DNA of 64,000 nucleotides, taken from NCBI GenBank assembly GCA_023362775.1, contig JALMGJ010000001.1, positions 89,406,501-89,470,500 of the forward strand, in the 5' to 3' direction. Both the position numbers and the translations under genes were made by a program. Source of the DNA: Charina bottae (Eukaryota > Chordata > Lepidosauria > Squamata > Charinaidae). Position 1 is the first letter of the stretch, and every line of letters begins with the position of its first letter. Below the pieces are notes generated by a model. The model was not told the DNA's origin and did no database searches. It was given only the letters and a program-made list of their open reading frames with translations. This document shows positions 1-11,469 of the stretch, in pieces.

Positions 1-3000
1 ACATTAGAGTTTTTCTCAGAATTATCTCACCTACAGAACAAGATGGTCTTAGGAAGACAATAGGGCATGATTATCCACAACAAAAGTTGCAAGAAGTTAT
101 GGAATTCACAATCAACAAAAGAATTGGGCTTTCCTATATTAGAACACTATCATGCCAAACCAGTTATTGTTCCCTATCAAAAAATCAACTTATCAGCTAA
201 ATCACATGTTCTGATCACAAGCTTCCTATGTGTCTAGAAAAATGGCTATTCTTACTCTCACACAGACCAAGTAACAAATCACTAAAGAAATATTTTCCTG
301 GACAACAGATGCTACCAGCATGTTTTCTCTAGCTGGCTGACTGGCTTAAATTGCTTGCACAGTTCAATATATTTTTCTCAGTGATCAAAGGCTAAAACTC
401 ATAATCGTTATGAATACTCGATGTTCAGAGGCAATATGCTACTGAATGCCAGTTACAACATGGTAGGAACAGAAAAATTGGTTTGTGTGCAATTTCAGTT
501 AATACAAGTGTGGGAGGAAGCTGTTCCACTGGAAGAAAGTTGATGTTACTCATAGAGGCTGCAACTAAAATTCTATCAAGGGAGTGTTTTCAGGAAGATT
601 GATGTTAACAACAAGCACACAGAAATCCACTTATTGCCTTAAAAGTCTTTCCAGGCCAGAACACTGAAAAGAAGAGTAAATAGTACAGAGTGTTAAAAAA
701 CAACAACACTATTTTATTAGGAAGCCCTTTTTAAAATATGGGATTTGCTTCTAGTAAGAAATCTCTCATGTACTTGTACTGATAATTTTCCAACAAGTTT
801 AGATTTCTCCAATACCATGTCTATGACTAATAAGAAAGAATGAATGGAAAGAAAAACAACATTTATAATATCAACAGGTGCAGGATGCACAATATGAAAT
901 GTGGGGGGAGGGTGATATAGAACGTTGTTGTTCAGTTAGAGCCCTCTTCATGTGTCTGGACTAACAAATTCCAAAATTCACAGTTAGGATTCTGACTGGG
1001 AATCATGGGATTGTGGTCCCCATATTTTGGGGGAGCACCATATTGTAGAAGGCTATTCTACAAAAATCACATTCAAATATTACATTATTCAAGTCTGAAG
1101 CCAATCTCAAAGGATTGTCTCTAAATCTAAGAACTGGGCATTTGGATGCTCAAGAATTGAGAGCTATCTTCCAGTAGCGGCAATATTACAGTGCTTTCAC
1201 AGCAAGCTGAGAATACAGACACAGTTAAAGGGTGGTTATAGATGATTCACAAGTCATACCTGCTCATGGGGCAAGTAAGATATTCTATTAGTATCCCAAA
1301 TTCCTCAACTATTCATAACATGGGTCAGACACCTAATGGATCATGTTGAAAGCTCAGGATGCTATACAAAAAGCAGAGGTAAAATGCTCTTGTCAGAGAG
1401 CTCAGGTTGGAAAGGCAACTTGAAAAGACAAGAAAAAAACACTTTGGGGGTTCTGAACATCCAAAGCAACAGAGGACCCTAACTGGAGAAGAAAAAAAAT
1501 GCCAATCACAGTTTAACTGTTAGTAACAGGAAGCTTAACAGCTGCATTAGCCCGAATTCAGATAAAATTAAAAGGGCATTAAAATGTGGTAAGAACTTGC
1601 AACCTGACAAACCAGAATCCAAATGCTTTTGTCATTTGAACAAAGCTTCTATTGTATCTTATCTAAACGTGTCTTCTGGTTTATTGCTTCATGACACATT
1701 TCTGGCTGAGGCCCTCTTTTTAAAGATTCAAGATCTCTCAACACATGTACAATCCGTCTTTAATTAAGATAACTGTAGGCTAGCTATTGCCCCAATGTTT
1801 TAATAAGTTCTGCCTGCATACCTAAAGCTTGTTCATTGCTTCCTGTTACTTATCTGTATGTGCCATATATAAAAAGGGCTGAATCCAATGACTGTTTACC
1901 ATAATTGAAAAGAGCTTCAGGCCCAGCCATGAAGATTGGTGGTCCTTCCAGAATACTGTACTACTAGGTAAGTAGGGAAAGGCTACAAGTTAATAGGGCA
2001 GACTGACTAAAATTGAATGCTGTAATTTGCAGTGGATGGCTTATTTAAGAATTCTGCTGCTACTGTTCTTACTAGAACTAGCTGGTAGTGTCCTGATAAA
2101 ACCATATCCAAAGAAAGAATAAAACCTCGGTGAAGAGCAGTGCCAAAACAGCAGTGGGAAGCTCAGTGGCAAGAGCCCATGATGACCTCATATCATCAAT
2201 GCTTATCAGTTTAGGGTATGAGAAGATAAAATTCCGCTGCAGCAGCTACATTTTACCAGGTCATTCCGCCCGCCAAACAAATCCCAAAGTTGCTTCACTT
2301 CTTTGTTACCTGCCATGGAGAGACACATTTGCTTGTAAATGTCACAAGAAGAAATCCTCTCTGCAGCTACCAAACAACTCTCACACTTTTCCCTGAGTCT
2401 AAGGTCAAAGCTCCTCATGGAGTTTGCCTGCTCTAGATAGACAAACAAGACAGACGACAACAGTTTGCTTATGCTTTAGTGATCAACAGTTGATTTTTTA
2501 AAATTACATACATTATGGCCGATGAAATGTGCAAGGGAAAGATGGAGCTGCAATATACCAGCAAAGATCAAACATTTCAACTGGCAGTCAAATGGCTGTG
2601 ATGAGGAGCCATCATCAAGGGTCCTGATGGAGAAACTGCATGAACACTCTCCAACTGATGGAGATTGTTAGCTGCTTCCTGCCCTAGATCCACTGAAGGA
2701 AACAGAGGACATATGCAGAAGGACTCTAGCTCAGCCTTTAGGAATTATGGTCGGAGAGATCAGATGATGGGAAAGATATTTCTTTGCTTCAGAGCTGATG
2801 AATAGGTCATACTAAGCTACCTAGATAGATCGTCTGGCCAGCATAAGGAAGCATCCATTATTCTTAAGCCAAGGTCAAACAGTAGAGAGCTGCTCCAGCC
2901 CCTTGAAAAGATGGCATTTTATTTTCCCTTATGGCCAGTCACTTTTTTCAAAATATATTCATATCAATCCATTTTCAAAGTTTCTACCTACTAATTACAT

Positions 3001-4389
3001 AGCTAAGTCCTATCTACCCAGTTACTGGAGGTAGCAGGTACCATGCTACATGAAGCAATAGCATCTTGGCAGACGCTCCTTCCTTATATAGGATTTCTGA
3101 GTACTCAAGATATATGCAAAGAAAGAGAGAAACCATGGCTACAAATAAAGTACTAGGGGACGACAGAACTGCCCAGCACAAGGCTGACATACCAAGTGAG
3201 CAAATGGCCTGTCAATTTCAGGAATCGCACAACGTATTTCAACATCCTGAAGATTTTAAGCCTTTGACCAGTTCTCTACAATTTTCTATCACCTGCCTCA
3301 GCAAAGCACAGAAGAGCTTGGTAAACAGAACAAGGCCACCTACAAACCACATTTCCATATGTTGGGAACTGTTGCCCCAGCAGGGACTGTATCATGGGGC
3401 AGTCAGCGTGTCAGTTACAACCTGAAGTAGACTAGCTGTTCTTCATGAATGCACAGGCAGCTCAAAGGGCACGATGAATGTGAACGTTGCACTAAGGTGA
3501 ATGAGAAAAGAGCACAAGAAAGAGGAAAACCACATGCTACGGTAAAGCTGTCAGGAAAGCTTCTTGGGTAACAGGAATGCCTTTGCATCACCCCCTTCCT
3601 TCACTTCAGAACAGCTTGTGCAGGAGGATCACCTGGTGCTATTCCGCCCAGGGCCATTTCACCAGAGATGTTCCTGATGGACTATGTTCAAGGTATATTA
3701 TGGGATGACTCTGTAACATGAGCTTACAGCATTTTATTGTTGATTTATCCAATGATATTTATTTTTTAAAAAATGCTCCAAATACAAATATATATATATA
3801 TTTATTTAAGAAAAAAATACCAAAGTGCTACATATGATCAAGATAAACAAAAAAACTCAAATTTGATTTTTATTTATTTATTTATTTTGCTATTTAGAAG
3901 TAGATTCCTCTCACATTCCATCAGTATTTAATCACTAGTTCTAAATTCATGGATAGCCAATATCTGAATCCAATCTCAGATTGCCCTAACAATAGGAAAG
4001 TAAAAAAATAATCCTGTTTCCCAGGAGTACATGAGCCACTGAATCCTTGGCTCATGGCAACATCTAGTTCCTGCTGTAATATGGCTTCCAAGAATTAGTT
4101 AACCTGCCCAGACAGGTACAGCTTTCCAGCTTCTGAAGAAGAACAGAACAAAGATAGAGACACAAAGAATGTGTGCCTAAGTTAGTGAAGTGTGAGAAAC
4201 ATCATGATGTGATATCTTGGGGAACCAACACCACAGACAATAGATAGGGATCATTGCACCCTCTAATATGCAAATAATGGAAATTTCTGTATATGCACAT
4301 TTCCTGTAACTCTAGTGAGGAGGGATACTGGGAGTTACTTCTTAATCCTTCTCTAGAGTGCTAAACTGGAGACCTACTTCACACTATAT

Positions 4390-4445
<56 letters not shown>

Positions 4446-5465
4446 GTGTGTGTGTGTGTGTCAAAATAACTACCCACTTTCACCAAAGTCCACCCTATCT
4501 TTCTACATCAATCATGTCTTTCCCAAGGGTAGATATTCTCCTTGTGGGGTGACTGAGAGTACAATCTTTTCTTAACTTATCTGGGTTTAAATCCTGTTGA
4601 ACTCAGTGGGGCTCATTTACGACACAGTAAGCAGCTTCTTCTACAGATGGAAACTTTGGCCTAACTGGGGAAACTTAGGAATTGAGAAAAGATGCATTAT
4701 TCCTCCCATAACACAGCTTGTAAAGAAAAGAGGAAGGCTATGTTGACCACATCAGCAGCAAGCATCAATCAAAACAAGCTGGTGGACATTCCCCCCCCCA
4801 TTCCCAACCAGCCAGGACCTTTGGAAAACAGCACTAATCCCATGGAAAAGCAGTAAAGATTGTATTGCTGCACAGCCAAGAGAGGCCCAGCTTATTGGCA
4901 CCTGGTAACAAGACGTTGATAACAGATCTAAGCTTTATCATCACCCCATTCTCTGCCTAAACTCTCAACCCAGTGGCCTTTATCCTTCAAACCACTCAAT
5001 CTCCACTGTCTCCTTTGGGTTTTATAACAAGAGAAAAATAAAAAGTGTTAACACCAGGAAGTCTGAAGGATAATCCAAGATTGCATTGTTGTTTCTCTAC
5101 AGATTTAGCCTAAGGTTTGGAATCGAGGGCTGCCTACGACACCTGGAAGCACGTTCATGGAATGCTAAAGACAGAGCAGCAAAGGTTTTCATCTAGCTGA
5201 GGGGGAGCGCTGGGAGAGGGAGGTCAGTCGGCTTGGTTAATTATCTGCCTGGGAGTTAATACTGAGAGTTTATACGCAGAGTCAGAGGGCACCATGCCAT
5301 CTTCACAGGACAAGACCCTAAACGGCAAACTTGACGTACAAGAGACTGCAAAGTTATATTGTAAAGAGGGACACATATTAGGGACCAGGAAAAAAGGCTG
5401 CTAAGGTGCTACGTCTAAAACTAAGTTACTTTCTCATCTGGGAGCCCTCCCCCTCCATCGCGTCA
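1..5465. other. Downstream flank and probable 3' UTR of HMBOX1
   Basis: No gene is recognised here. The part next to the HMBOX1 stop codon (leftward from 5465) must be its 3' UTR, but its end cannot be fixed. The first cluster of minus-strand AATAAA signals (TTTATT on plus) leftward of the stop is around 3730-3895, in AT-rich sequence. Short ORFs at 2130-2396 and 3066-3425 resemble no protein I know. Apart from the dinucleotide repeat near 4400 the sequence looks unique. Confidence 0.5.
4393..4460. repeat. (AT)n(GT)n compound microsatellite
   Basis: About 50 bases of alternating AT run directly into about 17 bases of alternating GT. The short ORF across it (4358-4552) is a product of the repeat. 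Confidence 0.95.
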
Positions 5466-5603
5466 TCAGTCATCATCCAGGGCCTCTGTTTTGATCTCGC
5501 TGGTTCCTTGCCGGGCCAACGCCAGAATGGTGTGATTTACCGCTGCCATCTCCACGGCTAGTGAGATAGGGTCTTGGTGGTCGCTATGGCTAGTGCTGTC
5601 ATC
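5466..5603 (-). CDS. HMBOX1: HMBOX1, last coding exon (C-terminal acidic tail)
   Basis: This is the terminal coding exon of homeobox containing 1. It encodes 45 residues and a TGA stop at 5466-5468, starting DDSTSHSDHQDP and ending in three aspartates. The acceptor AG is at 5604-5605. The phase is 0, matching the preceding exon, which ends after a complete Gln codon. The peptide matches the known vertebrate HMBOX1 C-terminus, including the stretch LAVEMAAVNHTILALARQG; the residues just after it differ from human by recollection. It lies 21.2 kb from the previous exon, in the intron with the heaviest transposon load of the window. A short exon at the end of a long intron would be missed by ORF searches; identification rests on the protein match plus splice phase. 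Confidence 0.95.
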   Translation of the reverse strand, partial: DDSTSHSDHQDPISLAVEMAAVNHTILALARQGTSEIKTEALDDD

Positions 5604-6000
5604 CTACATAAGCGGAGAAGGAGAAAGGAGTGAAGAGGGAGGGGAGGAACAAGTCTCATTAGCATCTTCAACAATAATTTCATCCAATTTTAAAATACGT
5701 CTTATAAAAAGTCCAATGTTTTCATTCAATGGGCTGGGGAAAGGAGGATAAAGGGATTTCTTTAAAAAGAACATATCACATGCTGAACAGGCATTGGCTG
5801 AAGGGAAAATGGGAAGAAGGAGAGAGGGTATTTGGAGGAAACTTCATCTGAAGAGATGAAAATGAAGGAGAAAGAGCACCCAAGGCAGCTTTCTAGCCTC
5901 AAGTTATTACGAGGCATAAACCAACCTACCAACCACCTGGATAAAACCTTTGGAAATTCTGCCTTTCTCCCACACCCCAAGTCCAAATTTAGGGGTGGGG

Positions 6001-6004
<4 letters not shown>

Positions 6005-6076
<72 letters not shown>
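6005..6076. repeat. (GA)n microsatellite
   Basis: About 72 bases of uninterrupted GA. The Leu/Ser and Arg/Glu ORFs on both strands across this site are repeat translations, not genes. Confidence 0.97.
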
Positions 6077-6079
<3 letters not shown>

Positions 6080-7136
6080 CCTAAACTTTTGAAAATGGGA
6101 CAATGATGCGAAAGTTAAATTAACGGTGCAATTTTCACAATTTAAATAGTCAGGGATGCATAATGTTCCAACCCTTATCTAGAAATTTCGGTGTTATTTC
6201 TATTTAGCAAGGCCATCAGTGCCAGTTGACCTCACAACAACGAGATTCGCTTGGGTGTCTGCTCAAGTTGAAAAGTGCCTTGGTGACAGAAGAGTTGGGG
6301 AGCAGGTGAGATAGTTTCAACTGGGTCTCCTGGAAACGGATTCTGCAAGACCTCCAAATTTGTACAAATGTAGAACTAGAACCTTATTCCATTACTATCT
6401 TATAGTAGAGACTGAGATGTACAGACACAGCTCAGTTTTAGACAAATGTCTCTGTTAAGCAAATGAATACACCTGAGCATTGACAGAAATTCATTGACTA
6501 ATGGGGGCTTTTCCAGTTAGAGAAGACAGTGACTTAGCAGCAGAAGTTATTTGTTTATGTGTTTGTGTGTGTGTGAGAGAGAGAGAGACAGGGAAGGTGA
6601 AAGGGTTTAACAAACTCATGTATGTACCTTTGGCTGCTTCTGTATCATTTTTATTACACAATAGTCCAAAACCTTTCACTGAATTTTATGAGGGTCCAGA
6701 AAACAACAACTTCCACTTGTAATCCCTCCTATTTCACTCCCATCCCCCATTTCTCTTCTCCTTTCTCTTACCTGTAACAAACATTACAAGAGAAAAGAGG
6801 AAGAGCTGTATAATATGTTTTAACTGGAAGCACTAGAAATTTCATCTGGAAGCACCCTCTTTCTTTCTGTGAAGAATTGCTATTCTTTTACTTTAGTTTA
6901 TAGTATTAGATATTTTACATTTTGTTGCTGCCTAACTATAGGAAGCTACCCAGCACAGGATGCTTACAAATCAAAACAAAAGAAAATTAAGTAGACACTG
7001 AGCATTATCTTTTGATTTTGTTTCTCAAGAGGAAAATGGGAACAAGATGTGTACCTCAGGGAAGCTATAATGAATCCTTCTAAAAAATTTTAGGAAGGGT
7101 CAAATCCTAATTTTGTTACCAAGCAAAGACTCAAGT

Positions 7137-7407
7137 ATTGTCGAAGGCTTTCACGGCCGGAGTTCAATGGCTGTTGTGGGTCTTCCGGGCTGTGTGGCCG
7201 TGTTCTGGAAGTTGTGGTTCCTAACGTTTCGCCAGCATCTGTGGCCAGCATCTTCAGAAGGCAGGAGCACAGATAGAAGATTTTGACAGAGATTTTGCTT
7301 CTATCTGTGCTCCTGCCCTCTGAAGATGCTGGCCACAGATGCTGGCGAAACGTTAGGAACCACAACTTCCAGAACACGGCCACACAGCCCGGAAGACCCA
7401 CAACAGC
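7137..7407. mobile_element. Penelope-like inverted dimer, copy 1
   Basis: Two copies of one unit lie head to head: an antisense copy (7170-7279) and a sense copy (about 7299-7407) form arms of about 110 bp. A 13-bp direct repeat (caaagactcaagt) flanks the whole at 7124-7136 and 7408-7420, so it inserted as one piece. A tail containing ggccggagttcaatg sits only on the left. The sense arm carries CTGAAGA (7320-7326), GCTGGC twice (7328-7333, 7341-7346), GAAA (7347-7350) and CGTT, a hammerhead-like layout known from Penelope-like elements. The family name is inferred from that motif and from recall of similar repeats. Confidence 0.65.
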
Positions 7408-7632
7408 CAAAGACTCAAGTGATGATCTGTTTTGTAACGTGTAAGCCCAAGCAAAAAGAAATAAGAAACAAAAGTTATTTTCTTATGGATTTAAATAGTT
7501 TCTTTCTCCAACCAGGCACCATCCAGATAGGTTGGCTGGGAATGAATGCTATAGTCTAACACTCATCAGTGGGAAGTTATGGGAGTGGTAGTCCAACACT
7601 GCTGAAAGGGGCCCTGCTGGAAGCAGAGTGAT

Positions 7633-7881
7633 TTGAATTCTGTTGAGCAGCAGGTGGCAGCTATGGCTGGGGGAACCTTTGCACAGATCCATCTTGTGCA
7701 CCAATTGCTCCCATTCTGGGGCCAGGAAGCCTTGCTCATAGTCAGTCATGCCCTGGTCACTTCCTGGTTGGATTACTGCAACACGGTCTACATAGGGCTG
7801 CCCTTGAAGACCATCCGGAAATTACAACTGGTTCAGAATGCAGTGACGCACAGAGTTCATTCACCATCTATTCATTCTTAA
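7633..7881 (+). pseudogene. L2-type LINE reverse transcriptase fragment
   Basis: An open stretch of 82 codons includes SWLDYCNTVY, GLPLKTIRKLQLVQNAV and an upstream GGTFAQIHLVHQL. These are typical of the C-terminal thumb and connection region of L2/CR1-clade LINE polymerases. No catalytic YADD box is present, so this is a short dead fragment. A similar segment in opposite orientation lies at 8830-9030. The sequence up to about 8095 also resembles a stretch near 47655. Confidence 0.7.
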
Positions 7882-8099
7882 GCCTTGTTTTACTATATAG
7901 ACTTCTTCAACACCCCATTCCCATTGCATTCATTTTACTTTATATTTGTCCTAACATACCTGATTTATTTTCATGCATGTTTTACTTTCATCATACACTG
8001 CCCTAATTGCATCCAGCAACCAACCTTCAATTTCATATTTGGCCAAAATATTTATTTCTTATCTATTAATGACATTTATATGGTTGCCCATCTTAACAA

Positions 8100-9030
8100 A
8101 TAACTCTGGGTGGCTTACAATCTAGAACAATAAAAAAGCATAAATACAATTATAATTTACTGTATGTATACAATAAAAATACAAAATACAAAAGCCAAGG
8201 CTTCTTACACATAATCCTCAGTCAACAACCACCAATATCAGGCTCCATTAACAACCTGGCCCTAATGCCTGTGGGAAAAGCCAGGCAGGGTTGGGGCTGT
8301 CCAGGTCTCTGGTGGGAGGCTGTTCCATAGGGCAGGCATTACAACTGAAAAAGCAGGGCTCCTGGGTCCCGCAAGATGGCGTTGTGTCACTGAGGGGTCC
8401 TGGAGCATGCCACCCTGCCGGACCTGTTGGGATGGGTAGTCCTGTAAGTAACCTGGCCCTGGGCCAAGTAGAGGGTTAAAGATGATAATCAGCACCTTAA
8501 ACTGCATCCGGAAACATACTGGAAGCCAGCGCAGCTCACCCTGCAGAAATGTTACATGGGTGAATGTAGTAAGCAGAGGGAATGGTCTTGAAGGACAAGA
8601 GGAAGATCCACTACGAAGGCAACGGTCAGATAAAAGGGGCCTGAGCCCAGGTCAAGAAAGTAACTTGAGAAAACATCTCAGACAAGCCTCTCCCTAGTTC
8701 ATACGGAGATAAAGGAAGGGAGGGGGAAGCACATTCAAACTTGCAAAAATTTGTTACAATAGCTGTTACAGTAAAAGGAGTACTGACCTACATGGCATTG
8801 GTTGCTTAGTCTGGTCTACCTTGTAGGGCTAACAGTGAACCTCACTGCACTCAACACTGCGTGTGTCGCTGCATTTTGAACCAGTTGAAGCTTCCGAATA
8901 CTTTTCAAGGACAGCCCCATATAGAGCACATTGTAGCAGTCCAGACAGGAAATGTCTATGGCACGAGTGATTGTGAGCAGAGCCTCCCAGGAATGGATGC
9001 AACTGGCACAATTTTATTAAATTCAAGCCT
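8100..9030 (-). pseudogene. L2-type LINE, antisense degenerate copy
   Basis: Read on the minus strand from 9030 down, the region first gives a peptide related to LDYCNVLYMG and SIRKLQLVQNAA, then around 8507-8262 FKVLIIIFNPLLGPGPGYL and MPALWNSLPPE. These are the last conserved blocks of L2/CR1 reverse transcriptase in the right order. The 3' end near 8105-8125 has the gtaagccaccc-like L2 terminus. Several frame breaks make it non-functional. Confidence 0.7.
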
Positions 9031-9692
9031 ATTCACATTATCATAGCCCTTCTCTAAATTAACAAAGATAAAATAAACTTTCTTTCTCATATTTGATCTG
9101 CATAGCCCCTGCCCGGGATAAAGCAGCAGCACTTTGCTTATCGTCCCATCTCTACCAGACGTGTGCCGTATACCTTCCCATAATAAACTAATCTACCTAT
9201 ACTTGTTGCATGTGCTCTTGCTACCTTTTCCTTCATACAGAAACAATAATCATATTCTTCCACTTGCCAGGCACAGATAAAGTTTTCATGCACTCACATT
9301 CAACAAATCATAATCAAATCACATCCATATTTTAACATTTTGCTAGTTACACCATCTATACCTACAGCATTCTCACAGCATTTCTGATTGATTGATTGAT
9401 TGATTAATTAATTAATTAATTGATTGATTATGTGCCATCAGGTCAATGTTGACTCTTAGTGACCACATAGATAGACCTTCTCCAGGATAATCAATCCACA
9501 TCCTATCCCTTCAAGTCTTCCAGTGGTACACCCATCGTTGCTGTAATTGAGTCCAACCACCTTGCTGCTGGTTGTTCTCTTCTCTTTCCTTCCGCCTTTC
9601 CCAGCATTACAGACATCTCAAAAGAACTAGGTTTACACATAATGTGCCCAAAATATGATAATTTGAGCCTGGGCTTTTGTGCCTTGGAATTT

Positions 9693-9962
9693 TTGTTGTT
9701 TATTCGTTCAGACACTTCCGACTCTTCGTGACTTCACGGACCAGCCCACCCCAGAGCTTCCTGTCGGCCGTCACCATCCCCAGCTCCCCCAAGGTCGAGT
9801 CCGTCACCTCCAGAATATCATCCATCCATCTTGCCCTTGGTCGGCCCCTCTTCCTTTTGCCTTCCACTTTCCCCAGCATCAGCATCTTCTCCAGGGTATC
9901 CTCCAGGGTATAATCTTCTCATTATGTGGCCAAAGTACTTCAGTTTTGCCTTTAATATCATT
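9693..9962 (-). mobile_element. Bov-B LINE 3' fragment nested in RTE
   Basis: A 5'-truncated Bov-B copy in antisense orientation. The minus strand encodes MLMLGKVEGKRKRGRPRARW, a hallmark of the Bov-B C-terminus, followed by the conserved 3' end. The 10-bp direct repeat cttggaattt at 9683-9692 and 9963-9972 marks the insertion; removing it rejoins the surrounding RTE sequence. Confidence 0.85.
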
Positions 9963-10390
9963 CTTGGAATTTACACACGAGCAATTTATGGTCTGTTCCA
10001 TAGTATGCCTTGGCCACATCTTTGCTGTTATAACTGAGCTCTTCTACTTCCTTGTAGCAATAATATAATCAGTTTGATTTCTCTGTACTCCATCTGAGCA
10101 ATGAAGAAATCATTGGACTGGCAGAAATGGGTAAATCATTCTCCAGCTTCGTTTCTGTTTCCTAGGCTCCAATTACATTTTCCTCCTTATGATTTCCAAC
10201 TTTGGCATTCCAGTCTCCAACTTTGGCATTCCAGTCTCCAACCATAAGCAGCACAACTTGCTTGTATGTTTTTTGATTTCAGATTGAATCTGAGTATAAA
10301 ACTCATCAACTCCTCTTCTTCTGCATCAGTAGTTAGAGCATAAACATAACTGACATTTTAAAGAGTCATCCATGAAGTCTAATTGATATT

Positions 10391-10984
10391 GCTGTTGTGG
10401 GTCTTCCGGGCTGTGTGGCCGTGTTCTGGAAGTTGTGGTTCCTAACGTTTCGCCAGCATCTGTGGCCAGCATCTTCAGAGGGCAGGAGCACAGATAGAAG
10501 CAAAATCTCTGTGCCCAGGTAGAGTGGCAATGTTCTATTTATAGAGCTAAATTATAGGAGATTAGGTGGGGTTTTTTGTTGTGTTGAAATGTTAACGAGT
10601 GGCTGATGAGCGTGATTAGCATGTTCATTGGTAGCCAGTCCTGAAAAACACAGCCTGCAAAAGGTCAACGAACTCAGTCCAACCACCAGGACATGGGAAT
10701 ACTTCTCACAATGAACATGCTAATCACGCTCATCAGCCACTCGTTAACATTTCAACACAACAAAAAACCCCACCTAATCTCCTATAATTTAGCTCTATAA
10801 ATAGAACATTGCCACTCTACCTGGGCACAGAGATTTTGCTTCTATCTGTGCTCCTGCCCTCTGAAGATGCTGGCCACAGATGCTGGCGAAACGTTAGGAA
10901 CCACAACTTCCAGAACACGGCCACACAGCCCGGAAGACCCACAACAGCCATTGAACTCCGGCCGTGAAAGCCTTCGACAATACA
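10391..10984. mobile_element. Penelope-like inverted dimer, copy 2 (240-bp arms)
   Basis: The left arm (10391-10630) is antisense and the right arm (10709-10948) is sense. They are the same length and look almost identical when one is reverse-complemented. A 78-bp spacer separates them and a 36-bp tail (10949-10984) follows. The 12-bp target duplication ctaattgatatt lies at 10379-10390 and 10985-10996. Each arm has the hammerhead-like core: 10858-10898 on plus and 10441-10482 on minus. The arms also contain a TATA-like ctataaatag. There is no coding capacity. It interrupts the endonuclease part of the antisense RTE element. Confidence 0.7.
10858..10898 (+). ncRNA. Hammerhead-ribozyme-like motif (family A)
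   Basis: In order: CCT (5' strand of stem I), CTGAAGA (fits CUGANGA), GCTGGC, a 7-base loop, GCTGGC (six pairs with two central G-U wobbles), GAAA, CGTT, then AGG, which pairs with CCT. Stem III would be only the self-complementary ACGT, so activity would probably need a dimer. The same motif occurs at 7317-7357 and, on minus, at 10441-10482 and 55061-55102. Self-cleavage is an inference. Confidence 0.5.
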
Positions 10985-11032
10985 CTAATTGATATTATTC
11001 TATCACTGACTGCACTATCCCCAAGTACTGTC

Positions 11033-11469
11033 TGTCAGGGTTGCTACAGTGCAAGCCCTGCCATGCGTGTTGAAAGGTATTTGGGAATGGATTATTAACA
11101 ATGTTTGTCAGCGCAAAGGATTTTGAGAGAAGGGAGGGGGAGAACACTGAGCGCGGAATTCCAACAAGACCGTTGAAGAATGTTTACAGCTGGTCAAGGC
11201 CGTCCACCTGCATTGCTTGGTACTGAAGAGAGACATGCTGGTGGGAGGGGGAGCGTGGCTGGATGGGAAAAGTACTGGACAATACATCATCAAGGGAGGA
11301 GTGACACGTAGGTGGGGGGAAGAGTGATGTTTGACTGTTTGGCGGGAATTGGTCATTCTGGTCTTTAGATATGTTCTGAATGGTAATACTTTCAATAAAG
11401 CTTTCTACTATACTCTAAATGGAGTGTACTGAGGAATGCTGAATTGGAGGATTAGATCCAGAGACATCA
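11033..11469 (+). mobile_element. Solo LTR, unclassified retrotransposon
   Basis: A 437-bp block starts TGTCAGGG, ends CATCA and is flanked by tactgtc on both sides (11026-11032 and 11470-11476). It holds a caataaagctt polyadenylation signal near 11393. No internal coding region is present, so this is a solo LTR left by recombination. Its start and polyA region resemble the LTR at 56779-57161. It splits the RTE endonuclease between residues that otherwise join in order. ERV or Gypsy origin cannot be decided from the LTR alone. Confidence 0.7.

Noticed and set aside
5762..6103. Long open frames on both strands over the GA run
   Set aside because: Pure translations of a dinucleotide repeat; no protein outside the repeat.
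10595..10630. CTGATGAG in the antisense arm as a second hammerhead core
   Set aside because: No GAAA partner or stem II follows at a workable distance.
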